NCBI GenBank assembly: GCA_021442155.1
Contig: CM038222.1
Coordinates: forward strand, 52,936,352-53,000,351
Direction: 5' to 3'
From: Cymbidium sinense
Lineage: Eukaryota > Streptophyta > Magnoliopsida > Asparagales > Orchidaceae
Length of the DNA: 64,000 nucleotides
The number at the start of each line of letters is the position of its first letter. The first letter of the stretch is position 1. A program made the translations under genes and the position numbers. The notes under the pieces are model-generated. The model did no database searches and was not told where the DNA came from. It saw only the letters and a list, made by a program, of their open reading frames with translations. Shown in pieces: positions 36,290 to 48,314 of this stretch.

Positions 36290-38165
36290 AATATGGATGG
36301 AAAATACCCAATCACCCAAATTGATATCAAATGCTTTGCAATGTTCTAAACATAATCTAAGGAGTTGGCAAAAAAAAATTGAAAAAAGGTCAAAATGGTC
36401 TACCCTCCAAAGAGGTACCAGGTACAAATGCACTAAACCACCCGAAACCAGCGCCATCAAATGCTTCCTTTTGCAATGCCCTACATAATCATAAGGAGTT
36501 GGCAAAAAATCGAAAAGAAGATAAAAAAAATTGTACCCTCAAAGAGGTACAGTCAGATGCACTAAACCACCCGAAACCACCAAACCGCCATCAAATGCTT
36601 CCATTATAATGCCCTAAACATAATCATAAGGAGTTGGTAAAAAATGGAAAAAAAAGGTCAAAGAGGTCATGTACCCTCAAAGAGGTACAGTCTGATGCAC
36701 TAAACCACCCGAAACCACCCAAACCATCAAATGCTTCCTTTGCAATGCTATACATAATCATAAAGTTGGCAAAAAAATTAGAAAATAGATCAAAATGGTC
36801 ACCCTCAAAGAGGTACAGGTCAGAATCTAAACCACCGAAACCACCCAAATGCCATCAAATGCTTCCTTTGATGCCCATACATAATCATAAGGAGTTGGCA
36901 AAACTATCAAAAGGTCAAAATGGTCTGTACCCCAAAGAGGTACAGATCTGAATGCACTAAAGAGAATCTAGCAAAAATGATGCTTCCTGCATATATACAT
37001 AATAAGGAGTTGGCAAAAAAAAAGATCAAAAGGTCAAAATTGATCAGACCCTCCAAAGAGGTACCAGTGCAGATGTAAAATACCCCAAAATCACCCAAAT
37101 GACATCAAATGCTTCCTTCTAATCATCATAAGGAGTTGGCAAAAAAAATTGGAAAAAAGGTCAAAATGTACCCTAAAGAGGTACAGGTCGAATGCACTAA
37201 ACCACCCAAATCACCCAAAGCATCAAATGCTTCCTTTGCTACATAGACATAATCATAAGAGTTGGCAAAAAAAAAACTGAAAAGAAGATCAAAAGGTCGC
37301 CCTCAAAGAATGGTCTGAATGCACTAAACCACCCGAAACCACCCAAATTGCCATCAAATGCTTCCTTTGATCCAAACATAATCATAAGGAGTTGGCAAAA
37401 AAAAACTGAAAGAAGATCAAAAGGTCGTACCCTCCAAAGAGGTACACATGATCACTAAACCACCCAAAATGCTTATTTCTTGCAATGCACATAATCATAA
37501 GGAGTTGGCAAAAAAAATGGAAAAAGATCAAAAAAAGGTTTGTACCTCAAAGAGGTAGGTACATATGCACTAAACCACCGAAAGCACCCAAAATGCCATC
37601 AAATGCTTCCTTTGATACTATACATAATCATAAGGAGTTGGCAAAAAAAAATGGGAAAAAAAGGGTCAAAATGGTCTCCTCAAAAGGATTACTGAGATGC
37701 TAAACCACCGAAACCACCCAAAAATCAAATGCTTCCTTTAATGCTATACATAATCATAAGTTGGCAAAAAAATGGGAAAAAAAGGTCAAAATGGTCATCC
37801 CCAAAGAGGTACATCTGGTCTAAACCACCCAACCACCATCAAATGCTTCCTTTGTGCCCTATACATAATCATAAGGAGTTGGCAAAATGGGAAAAAGGTC
37901 AAAATGGTACCCTTCAAAGAGTGCAGATGCACTAAACCACAGAAACCACCCAAGCCATCAAATGCTTCCCTTTGCAATGCCCTAAACATAATCATAAGGA
38001 GTTGGCAAAAAATTGGAAAAGAAGATCAAAAAGGTCACCTCCAAAGAGGTACAATGCACTAAACCACAACTTGAATGCTTCCTTTGAAACAATCATCATA
38101 AGGAGTTGGCAAAAAAAATTGAAAAAAATGTTGTACCCTCCAAAGAGGTACATAGTCTGATGCAA
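36290..38165 (-). repeat. Array C: ~15 copies of the ~130-bp repeat, same orientation as array B
   Basis: Units of the same consensus as array B, with ataatcataaggagttggca, gtaccctccaaagaggtac and catcaaatgcttcctttg phrases. The caaagagg box recurs near 36,411, 36,540, 36,679, 36,806, 36,940, 37,056, 37,177, 37,436, 37,550, 37,802, 38,044 and 38,144, with damaged copies between. Units are more eroded than in array A. Confidence 0.92.
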
Positions 38166-39719
38166 AATAACACTCAAAATTAAATATTAAAAAAAAACAT
38201 CCAAATTACTTCTAATTGAGTAATGAACATATTCTTTTCGATAGAACAAGAATATCATTAATAGAAAAAAATGCAGAAGCATTAGATGGATTTGTATTTA
38301 ATACATCCTCGCCTAAAATGGTTGTTATTTTCTCCATCTTCATGGTTCTTTTGTAAAAAAGGAAATGAGATTTTTATCTCTTCTCATTTCGTTTCTTGGA
38401 AAAAATAACCAACCCTAAATCTGCCATATATTTCTTTTAAATTCCTCCCATTGAGCGTTCAAGCGTCGCCGGAAATTTGTATGCTAGTCCGTTAATCATC
38501 ATGTTTCGGTCGGGCCAGCGTCGTTATCTCCCTCCGTTAATTAACGGGAAAAATTGACACATGTCAGGATTGAGTGCATAAAGCCACTGGTCGTTTATCT
38601 TGAGAGAGAGAGAGGAGGGTTTTTTGGCTTCAATATTTGATAAGGCTTAATTAAATGAGATGGTATGGAGAAGGTGATATGGCGCTTTATTAATGGGAGG
38701 TTGAGGATGGGATGGTGGCTAATTCGAAGTGTTGAATGGATATAATTGATAATTAAATAGATTTATTTTAAAATATATTTAATTTTGATAAAATTTTAAA
38801 CTGAAAGTCAAATTATCAGTATTTTTCTACATTCAATCAATGACGTAGTACATTTAGCATTGAGGTCGCTTGATTTAAAGTCTCAAATCGATTTCAATTC
38901 AAAATGCGATATCGCACCGCTGTTTTGACTCGTCAAATCGTGACAGTCTCATTTGATAGATTTTAACTTTTTGAAGCTAATAACATAATCAATTTCAAGA
39001 ACGAAGATAGTTTATGCATTCGCCTCCAACTCGATAGATGTAGGAATTAAATCAACTCGATTAGTCAATCAAATGCAAGATGTATATTTTGATTAATTTC
39101 TGATGTTCTGATCACCTAGTTAGTTCTTAGATCATTTGAACTAATTTTACGTCAATATATTTTAACTTTGATTATATATGCGATGCCCATCAAATTTGTC
39201 TTGTAGCTTGACTCCACTTATGTGACATACATGAAGTCAACATACATGTGCATGAAATAGTTCTCCTTCCTTCTTTCTAAGTAGCTTGGCCATTTCATGA
39301 CACAATTTGGCCATGTTTTGAGTTCATTATTATCATTTCAAATCTTTCTTGATAATGATTGAAGAGTGGAATTACTTTTTTAGTGGAATTACTTTTCAGT
39401 GGAATTGACAAAATTAGTGAAATCTATCAAATGCTATGAAAATATGGAGATTTTAATATAATTTTTGAGTAATTGTTGTATTTTTGGGACTCTTGCCTTT
39501 GTCCTTGATTTTCGATGCTAAACTTGAGAACTATTGCAGCAATTCTTCTTTTGATTATCTTATGTTATTAAATTCTTGAATGGTGATGTCGGCATCCATA
39601 GATGAGCTAAATATTCTTGATATAGTGATTCGAGGTTTGCTTTTTTGATCAATTTTAATCTTTATTATTATTTGTCTATTGGTAATTTGCAATATGTTTC
39701 AGCTTTACCAATTTCTCTT
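38166..39719. other. Intergenic DNA, no gene seen
   Basis: AT-rich apart from a GC-richer patch at 38,455-38,600 that contains a perfect 14-bp palindrome, ccgttaattaacgg, at 38,534-38,547 and a short (GA)n run near 38,604. No open frame of interest. Confidence 0.5.
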
Positions 39720-40960
39720 TTGGAAGCTCTCACTTTTTGACTTATGGCTTCTTAAACAGATCTCCAGTAGTTGAGGTAGCAAGCTTTCTCTTAACATCTT
39801 TGATACTTGGATATATATCTTCTAAACACACTTTCCCAAGCATCTCCGGTAGTTGAGGTAGCAAGCTTGAAAGCTTAGTGTTCTTCTCGAGCATGTGAAT
39901 GATTTGATGCATCTTGATATGGACAGTGACCTCCCTAAGTAATAGGTTATGAGCATTAAAATCTCTCTCAACTTGGGAGGCGATAAGCTAAGAGTCAGTG
40001 TAGATCATTAGGTTTTGAATTTCATAATCATTGGCAAGCCTTAACCCTACGATGAAAGCCTCATATTCAGCCACATTATTAGTTACAAGGAACTTTAAGC
40101 GAAGTACATACTCTAAGGTGTCTTGTCAGAGAGAAATAAGCAAGATCCATGCCCTGACACCAACGTTTTCTGAAACTCCATCAGCATATCAACATAGAGG
40201 GTCCATTGAAAAAATGAAAGGGGTGTAATAAATAGCTCGTTTGAGTAGATGATCAACTATAAAGACTTCGTACTTGAGACTTTATGTGCTTGGTAGAAAA
40301 TGAATGTCAAACTCTCCATTCTGAATACAGATTAACCTTCAATGTTTTTGTAAAATGGCCCTCAACGGTAAATGGGTATAAAACAATGGTGTAGCTTGGA
40401 AGTATGTAACTTTTTTAGAAAACTAAAGTTAATGCCATCTTATCTGCTAGTGGATAATGATTTTCTGTGTCAAAGAGAATTTTGCTAGCATAATAGATTG
40501 GTCGTTGTATCGCATTTTTCTCTCGCACTAAAATTGATCTTATTGTGTGGGAGGAGACTGCGAGATATAATTATAATATCTCTCCTGAGATAACTTTGGA
40601 TAGTAAGGGTGGAGATGCTAAATATTCTCTTAGTTACTCAAAAGTAGCTTGGCACTCATAAGTCCACTAGAAATTATTATTTTTACCTCCATTTAATATC
40701 TTGAAGAATGACAAGTATTTATCTCCATAATGAGCTAAGAAGCGGGATAAGACGGCAATCCGTTCATTCAAGCATTGAACTTCCTTGATATTTTTTTGGA
40801 GGAGTCATATCTTTGAGTATTTTGATTTTCTCTAGATTAGCTTCAACCCCGTTATAGGTGACCATGAACCCAAGAAATTTTCGGCGTAATCCCAAAGTTT
40901 GGGTTGGTATGTTATAACGTCGAAGTTAAAGCATATTTAAGTCAAATATGTTGTGATTCT
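39720..40960 (-). pseudogene. Ty3/gypsy RT-RNase H fragment
   Basis: Minus-strand scrap of a second, different gypsy element. Near 40,890-40,800 it reads FLGFMVTYNGVEANLEKIKI followed by LKDMTPP, the RT-RNase H connection. Near 40,110-39,960 it reads FLVTNNVAEYEAFIVGLRLA and LMIYTDS with a stop where SQL is expected, the RNase H core. 40,300-40,700 carries broken connecting text. No gag, protease or integrase is adjacent. Confidence 0.75.
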
Positions 40961-41889
40961 TCCAAGTTTTACTAATATACATCCACATCCATTGTGTGAC
41001 TTAAGAGGTCTTTAAAACCTTATTCAAAGCGGTAGCACCGTTTTTGTGTCATAACTTTAACAATTTAAACCTTTATCTATTTGGAAAGATACGACTTCTT
41101 CATCCACTGGGTCTATTTTTATTTGGTCCAACGAGAGGAAGATGAAGAAGGGTTTGAAGAAGGAGAAAGACTTACTGGCCAAAGAAGGAAGAAGGGAGTC
41201 TTTAATGGATGTTGAAGATGCCATTGGTTTAGCTGTGAGGAGTCTTGGAGTGGTTTTGATGGTATTTATAAAATAGAAAGTGCATTGATTTACTTTCTAT
41301 TTATTTATTTATAAAAATAATATATTTTATTTACAATTATAGTGAGAGATTATTAGATTTCAGAAATATAAAATAGTAAAAATAAAAACAAAGAGGATAT
41401 GTGGGCATTAAGAAAAGAGGTGATTGGTGTAAATGATAAAAGGCAAGCCATTTTTATTTAATTTATTTATATACAAAATAGGTATGATGAAATAATTCTA
41501 TTTATCTTATGTATTATTTGAAAGAGCAATTTACTTATAAAAAGTTAAAAAAAATTAAAGTTTTAATTTTGATTACACTTAGAAGCAAAATAATTTAAAA
41601 TTACTTTTAATGTTTGAATAATTAAATATTAATTTTTATTTGTTATATGCTGGCATGAAAATTTAACTTAATTATATTTTTAAGATTGATTTATCTTATA
41701 AATTAATTAAATACTTTTAAAATTAATATTCTCCGACAATATCTATAATTAATTAAAAATTTTGTTGTACTTATCTGAAAACAAACTCAACTGTTTTAAT
41801 AATTCATTCTTATGAAATATTTATGAAAATATTTTATTGAAAGTTACAATATTTATTTTGTTAGATAATGACTTTATTTTCTCAGTATC

Positions 41890-41892
<3 letters not shown>
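40961..41892. other. Unassigned, then AT-rich
   Basis: 40,961-41,260 is moderately complex and may be the rest of the gypsy fragment or its leader, with no domain seen. 41,270-41,890 is AT-rich without features. Confidence 0.4.
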
Positions 41893-41973
<81 letters not shown>

Positions 41974-42008
41974 CTCTATATATATTGTGTGTGTGTGTGT
42001 GTGTGTGT
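41893..42008. repeat. Compound (TA)n-(GT)n microsatellite
   Basis: A TA run from 41,893 to 41,970, a short interruption (tttctcta, then tatatatt), then (GT)n from about 41,987 to 42,008. Open frames on both strands here are trivial. Confidence 0.95.
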
Positions 42009-42508
42009 TTAATGTGTCTGACAAGAGGCAAATGATGTTTTATAAGGAAAAGATTATGTAATTGAAATTATTTAACAAAGTAGTTTGAATGTAACAAATG
42101 TGCCATTCTATTTGATTAAAATATTTATTTTTATTATAAATTTATTGAAATTACAATAATAATGATCCTGAGATTATCTTTAAAAAAAACATTTTTATTT
42201 TCAAAATAGGGCTGTTTGGAGATCGAGAATTTAGGTTTTTCTCTTACACGTAATTGCATGATTTTTTTTTTTGTTTGTTTGTTTAGTACTTAATTATATT
42301 CATATTAAATATTGGAGTGGTGACAAAAATTAGTTATAGAAAAGTAATTGGGGTTATTTAAAAAAATCACGGGTTGCATGTGGACACATGACAGCGTTAG
42401 ATATGACACTTTGGATTGCTTGGAAATGGTGGCCTCACAGCTGTATGTTTAAAAAAAGCAGTAGCTCATTTACATAAATTCACAAAAAAAAAAAAAAACT
42501 TTCAGTTG
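42009..42508. other. AT-rich flank of the MULE, no gene seen
   Basis: AT-rich sequence with poly-T and poly-A runs at 42,260-42,275 and 42,484-42,498. No feature beyond the adjoining target duplication. Confidence 0.5.
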
Positions 42509-42517
42509 GCTAAAAAA
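42509..42517 (+). repeat. Left 9-bp target-site duplication of the MULE
   Basis: gctaaaaaa immediately precedes the left terminal inverted repeat and is identical to the 9 bases following the right one (48,387-48,395). Nine bases is the usual duplication length for Mutator-superfamily elements. Confidence 0.85.
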
Positions 42518-42590
42518 GGCAGTTTTTTTAAATTAAATATGATTAGAAGCTTAATTAAGTAATTAAATATTATTAAAAAAAATTTAAGAA
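42518..42590 (+). repeat. Left terminal inverted repeat of the MULE
   Basis: About 72 bp that matches the reverse complement of 48,315-48,386 with eight substitutions and one single-base indel (about 88 percent). Shared blocks include agaagcttaatta and tattattaaaaaaa. Weaker similarity may continue inward (gtggttgtcgcg versus gcggttacgcgac). Confidence 0.88.
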
Positions 42591-43079
42591 AGTATAGTCT
42601 CAAATTGGTGGGGCATGCGTCGATTGATGGCGTGGTTGTCGCGTTAATTGAGTCCCCGACCTATAATTAGGAGTCGATTCGGCGGTTTGTTCGACTTGGC
42701 TCCTCACGACTCCTCATTCCTCCATTCTCCAGCTCGGCTCAACATCATCGTCCGTTCTCGCAACATTGACTTCCGGCACCGTCGGTATCTCCAACCCCAT
42801 TGTCGTCTCCTATTTGAAATAAACTTATTTATCTTGCCCGATGCGTTCTGGTGTTTGACACTTTCCTCTCATATAGCGGGGTTTGGAAGCCAACATTAGC
42901 TTCCGACGATTATCCATTTTGTTTGTGGATGTTTCACGTGGATTCGACTTGTTTTGCACATCCCGTTATTTGTAAACTCACGGTAAATCCCTACTTCTAT
43001 CAATTTATAAAGTAATAGAGTATGTATGGTAGAATTTGAGTAGTATTTTTAGACTTTTGTTTGGGATTTGAGTTGTATG
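42591..43079 (+). other. MULE 5' untranslated region
   Basis: GC-richer than the flanks, with a pyrimidine-rich segment around 42,700-42,800 (tcctcattcctccattctcc). It lies between the inverted repeat and the transposase remnant and probably contains the promoter, but no convincing TATA box could be assigned. The open frame 42,648-42,899 shows no known domain. Confidence 0.4.
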
Positions 43080-45440
43080 TTTGCGTAGCATTCATTCAGT
43101 GTTAAGTAGTTATATAGTTTGTTTGGCAAGAATGGAGAGAGAATTTGCTTCGTTGATCCTTTTCTATGGAGACGAACTGAGTATCGATGAGCAGTTCAAT
43201 CCAAGTTACGTGGGAGATCGAAATTGTCCAATTAAGGTTCTGCGTCACAGCACCTTACTGGAATTGAATCAATGAATTATGAGAATCTTGCACATTGATC
43301 CAGAGTGCCACACAGTCACTCTAATAGGTCATTATGTAGTGGGTGGAAGATTTATAGCGTATGTAATATCTGACGATGACGTTTGCGAAGTTACACTTAA
43401 CGAAGCTTCCCGTCAGATGTTGGTGTTGTATGTCGAAGTGGAATATTAATATCATCGGTAGATCCGGTAGTATAGATATATCATTACATACCAGATTTCA
43501 TCGCACAAGCACCTCAGGGGATGCGGCTTTGATGAGTTGATTCCGGGTAGTATATGGTCAACATTTATCGATTATACTTGTAATAATTAATATGATAATT
43601 TGTTGCTCAACTTATAAGTTATATGGCGGTGATCTTTGTCATCGTTGGATGAAGTATGTTGCCTGAGTCTTGCGGTCGAAGATGAGTATCGGTATGAGTA
43701 GTGGCTCAAGTAGTGAGTGCGGGGATATTAGTGATGATGACTTGTCGGGTTAAACTCGTGTTTGAGAATATAAATCATGTCTGAAAAATCACTCATTTAT
43801 GATATTGACGGTGAGAGTCATATGTTGTCCCTAGTATGTGGATGTGTGAAACTACTGAGAGAGTGGGACAACGATGTTTACTTTGATGGCCCCATCCAAA
43901 GCGCCTAATATATAAAATTGAAATTCCAAATGACTTGTTGAAGGTATGTGTTTTAGTAAGCGAATGCAATTTCTTGTTGGGTGGTGCATAGTAAATAATG
44001 TTCAATTCAAAACAATTACCTCTAACGGAAGAACTACATTGTATGTATACGGCATGATAGTCCCTAAAGGCTAAGTGGCGTTTGCATTGTAGCGGCGGCA
44101 CAGCTTAGGGGTGCTTGGAGAATATCAAGTTGGTGAAAATCATAGATGTGTCAATGCAGTAAGTGCATCAGGTCATCGGCAGTGTAGTTCAAAATTCATA
44201 GCGTACTTCATCATACCTGTGATCAGGCACCAGATTGATCTGAAGCCTAGAGAGATTATAGGTAGAATGGAGTTGAAATTCAATGTTAAAGTTTATATAT
44301 GAAAGCTTGGGATGCAAGTAAGGTAATAAAATAATTACGGTAGGAAGAGTCCATGGGACTCTCGGTCTTTATATGGAATCGGTTTGTAGTACTTTACAGT
44401 ACGTCTAATTCAATCTATCACGCATTTCCAGAGACTTTTTTGGGCCTTTGGACCTTCAATAATGGGATGGAGTAGCGAGCCGGTGTTGAGAGCGGTACTT
44501 TTTTGTTGGGGTATCGTGGTACATTATTAACGTAGGAATGGCGAAATAATGGGTTATTTCCTCTAGCTTTTGCTATTGTGGAGTCCAAGAATGTTAATTT
44601 GTGGTTGTGGTTCTCGCTGTGCTTGCATGATGTATTTTTCGTAGTCTTTACTAGACGTTATTTGTGCATAATATCTGATAAACATGCTGGTCTATTACGT
44701 GGATGCAAAGAGATTTTTCATGGGCGGCTCGGGCATTGTTTGCCATTTTGCGTGAAAATTTTAAAAAAAGTCACGAGGTTGGGATTGGTGATGTTGAGTT
44801 TTATGCCAAAAGATGTATATGGCGGGTATCGCGATGATATTGTGTTCAACGTTTAATGTTAGATATTAAAATGTTAAAGAAAGCGTACAATTGGCTTGTA
44901 GAGCGTGACCACGTAAATGGTCCCTTGTAGCGATGGTGGTATGCGTTATGGGACAATGACGGCGAATGCATTTAGTGTTTTAATGGTGTCTGAAAGCAGC
45001 GTGGTTTCGATTGAGCTTTAATCCTGCTCTATTACAACTTAGTAGCGCTTGTTCATGAAAGCGGTTATCCTTCTTTTACTGAGAGGAAGTCAGCTTATCT
45101 ATTTATACTCAAAGGATGTCCACACTGTTTGAAAGGGAGGCTAGGCATTTCCCTGAACCTGTAAATATCAACCCACGTGAGATGCGAGTTTTTTGGAGTC
45201 GATCATTGAGTTGATTTCTAGATAATGGCCTCATGTTGTAATTATGGTAAAACGATCATATATCATTGTCCATGTCCACATGTGATTGGTGCATTGAGAT
45301 TTATGGTTGAACCATCTCATGTGTGTCATGTACTACACTCTGGTATAAGGACATACATAAATGAATTTCATACTCTACCGATCGTTACGATTGGCCATCT
45401 CGGTGTAGAGCATGGATTAGTCGCGTTCACCTAACTTTTG
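43080..45440 (+). pseudogene. MuDR-type (MULE) transposase, degenerate
   Basis: The transposase would cut the element out at its inverted repeats. N-terminal MuDR-like region at 43,131-43,275 (FASLILFYGDELSID) continuing to about 43,450. A zinc-binding/MuDR region at about 44,120-44,320 reads YQVGENHRCVNAVSASGHRQ then PREIIGRMELKFNVKVYI. The MULE catalytic core at 44,480-44,860 reads GTFLLGYRGTLL, FPLAFAIVESKNVNLWLWFS and CIISDKHAGLLRG. A SWIM zinc finger lies at 45,230-45,310, CNYGKTIIYHCPCPHVIGA. Where a VDGTF box is expected (about 44,485) the sequence reads VESGTF, so the first catalytic Asp appears lost. Stops and frameshifts occur throughout. A PMD gene follows on the same strand. Confidence 0.85.
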
Positions 45441-46139
45441 CGTCAGGCCGACCTGTGAATAGATTCAAAACAATGGATGAAAATATAGGTAGCGATGGAG
45501 AACTTGTATATAGCAATAGTCCTTCTGGTCATCATGCCCTCATAATATTAACAGTCGACGGTATATTTTCTCTTTTACTTATAGGCTGTTAGATTTTACA
45601 CATAGGATAATGCTTATCTTTCTCTTTTTCGGTTGTCTTGCTTTCTTAGATTTTACAATTTTAACACTATTATATTTGTTCTTTTCGATAAATGCGATGG
45701 CGGGAGCGCCTAGGCGTGTGGCGTAGCCATCTTGGGGAGGCCACCCACCATTGGAGCCTACACTGGCGAGGTTCATCTAGCATTGCCTCCCATGGATGAG
45801 ATTAAGCTCCGATCTTGTAAGTGATTTTTTTTTTTTATTTCTGCGTTACACCTGCTTACCTTTTATTTTGATTAGTGACATTATTTTTTTTTTGCGAGCC
45901 GTACTTGAGACCATCACACTTGCTCTTTGAAGAAGTAGCCCATCACGCGTCGACGATTCATCAGGTGGGCTAGGCGGTGGGCTTTGCACTGTGTTAGTCA
46001 TTCGCTTCATCCGATCATCATTTGTTGACCTTGGTTGAGAGATGGTCTCCATGAACCGATACCTTCCACCTGTAGGTGAGATGACTTTGATGCTCGGGGC
46101 GTGGCGATGATCCGGGACTACGGGTTGATGGGCCACTAT
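45441..46139 (+). other. Spacer between transposase and PMD coding parts
   Basis: Possible intron or linker of the MULE gene. It contains a poly-T stretch at 45,826-45,838 and 45,881-45,892. Minus-strand open frames here show no domain and are treated as shadows. Confidence 0.4.
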
Positions 46140-47420
46140 CATAGGCGTTATGATTGGCGAGGAAGAGATACACGCGCGATTATTCGATGATTTGTTGGGG
46201 CGACACCCACGGATGTATCATGATCCGATCATCGGTCGACATTGGATGGGTCTGCTGCAGCGGAACATGCATGCCAGCGAGGTGGCTCGGTGGACTTTAT
46301 AGATTCATACACGGTCGAGCGGAGGAGTTCTTCCACTTGTGTGCTTATATTTTATTTGATTGGTACTTCTTGCACGATACTTAGTTGGTCCACTGCAATA
46401 TTTACCACTCACGGATGACATTCCTTTAGCATGATGTCTATGGGTGGAGCGGTTCTTCATCTATATAGGAGGTCAGGTTGGGCTAACATGGCTGATTCTT
46501 TTTGCCTCCTTGATTTGGGCTTGGGAGCATATTCATGTGCGACTCTACATGTTCCATATCTGCTTAAGCTTCTTTGGTCTCGGCGTTGGTTTGAGTATGT
46601 GTTGTTAATTGTACTTTCAAATTATCGCTTATATATATGTTTAAACTATTTTCTTAGATGGAATGAAAGTATATTCATGACAATGATGGCGAATGTTGTA
46701 TGAGAAATGAGCTAGATAACTAGAACACATATTGGATCTGCGGATAACACTTTAGTTCAAATATCACATGTCTGATTATGTTTTAACATAATTTTTCTAT
46801 ATGTGCGGTGATGCAGCCGTCTGATAGTAGATCACATCACATAGATACATGCTCAGCTTTGACATATGGTTAGCACGAGTCCCTCTTATCAGCTGGAAGA
46901 GGGTTGAGTGGCATTTACCAGATAGAGTCTTGCGCCAGTTTGGCCTTATTCAGTAGATGTAGCCTCGTTGACCTAGTTTCAAAAGGTCGATGGTGAGTAA
47001 AGCGGATGTCGGGGTTGATTACCCGTCACACATTGCTTGGGAGAGGCGGAGGGATTGCCTCGTCGAGGGCTAGATGAGGATGTGGGAGGAAGACAATATC
47101 AATCGACGTACATCTTGGTTGATCGTGAGCTTCTCGTATTCTTGGCCACCGATAGATCCTCGACCACTTCGCCGCGTGAGCAGTGGAGCATATTTATGTA
47201 AGTCCTGATATAAGTATTCATCTGAATTCAATATTTATGTAAGTGCTAATTTTACATACTGTTTTTCATGTAGGCGGAGCATATCGCGGTGACTTTGGAC
47301 ATCTTTCAGCCATACTTCGGTGCTGTGGATGATCACCCCTTACAGGGATGTGTTGATATCTGTGATATGCGAGACACGGATGTGTACATATTGACACATA
47401 TTACGGATCGATACTGAGAG
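46140..47420 (+). pseudogene. Plant mobile domain (PMD, aminotransferase-like), degenerate
   Basis: The PMD is a plant-specific domain found in MULEs, gypsy elements and the host gene MAIN/MAIL family. Recognisable pieces: near 46,205 YDPIIGRHWMG, near 46,435 a GGAVLHLYRR stretch followed by LLKLLWSRRWF, and, most diagnostic, VPLISWKRVEWHLPDRVLRQ at 46,879-46,938 continuing FG. VDYPSHIAWERRRDCLVEG lies at about 47,010-47,067, and a C-terminal piece EHIAVTLDIFQPYFGAVDDH is near 47,280-47,340. Frames are broken by stops. Whether PMD and transposase were one fused protein or two genes cannot be told from this copy. Confidence 0.85.
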
Positions 47421-47600
47421 GGTGTCGCACCATGGCTGAGCACGGGCCATCTACTTCCCGATCAGGGTCCTTCATCATCCTACATATGAGTCACACTATC
47501 TTCAAATGATGGCCTGCAGAGATCTTGGTAGAGGCCACCATCATCTAGCGTGAATGTCGTCCATGCACGGCCACACACGAGTGGTGCGATTCCACGCAGA

Positions 47601-47857
47601 CAGGAGGTGTCAAAATTGACACTCGATAACTCAAACAAACCCGACTCGAAAATTGGGTTTGGGTTGATATTGTCGTTCGGGTTGTGCAGCGAAATTGACC
47701 ATTTTACCCACCAAGGCCGGTCGACGAAATTGACCGTCGACCCAAATTGACCCATCGGGTTGTCGTTCGGTCAAGTTAATCGGGTCGTTGTTGTTTTGAC
47801 CGTTCAAAACCGGGTCGGGTTATCAACTTTATTTATTCAAATTCAATTGACACCCGC
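47601..47857. mobile_element. Probable hAT-type MITE nested in the MULE
   Basis: About 257 bp with ends caggaggtgtcaaaattga and, on the right, a matching inverted end attcaattgacaccc. The interior is rich in cgggtcgggtt / aaacccgac phrases typical of CAGGGGTGTCAA-ended hAT MITEs in plants. No matching 8-bp target duplication is visible, so the exact ends are uncertain. Confidence 0.55.
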
Positions 47858-48314
47858 GTTAGATGTTTAGATATTTTTTTTGTGCATCTTCATTTTATTT
47901 ATCTGTTTAATTATAAACAGAGTCATGTATATGTTAAATTTGATTATATAATGAACTTTTATTATTTGTCCATTTTAAAATATATTTGTTAACTTATGAT
48001 TGTCATCCATTAAACTATTATCAACTTGATGCGGTCTGAACCATTTCAAGTTTAAATTGCACTTTTTTCTTTGTTTTAAAGTAGGTTTATTACTCTACTT
48101 TTTAGAAGAACAAAATTGAAGAACTAAGATTTTTTTTTGATGATACAACTCTATGAAAATCCCGGTTCTTTTCATAGCCCTAAACCGTAACGTTGTTACT
48201 TTCTCACACAAATCACACCTTAAATAAAAATAACCGCCAGGTCGCTTCTAAACGGTAATCTGTCGCGTAACCGCATCGAGTCGGACGGCGTGGTATCGCC
48301 ATTGGCGTATATAA
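47858..48314 (+). other. MULE 3' untranslated region
   Basis: AT-rich sequence with a CpG-rich block at 48,235-48,310 (gtcgcgtaaccgcatcgagt) next to the right inverted repeat. No coding sequence is seen. Confidence 0.45.

Noticed and set aside
32670..38160. Overlapping plus-strand open frames of up to 157 codons with SKHNHKELAKK repeats
   Set aside because: Same repeat unit in arrays B and C; frames shift from unit to unit because the unit length varies.
25785..38165. The 130-bp arrays as a CRISPR-like or centromeric satellite array
   Set aside because: There are no unique spacers between identical repeats and the host is a plant. The arrays are short, eroded and inverted relative to each other around transposon genes, unlike a long head-to-tail satellite.
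38534..38547. Perfect 14-bp palindrome ccgttaattaacgg as an operator or element end
   Set aside because: It is a single copy with no associated gene, inverted partner or target duplication.
41821..42061. Open frames of 67 and 74 codons on both strands
   Set aside because: They consist of alternating Tyr/Ile translated from the (TA)n microsatellite.
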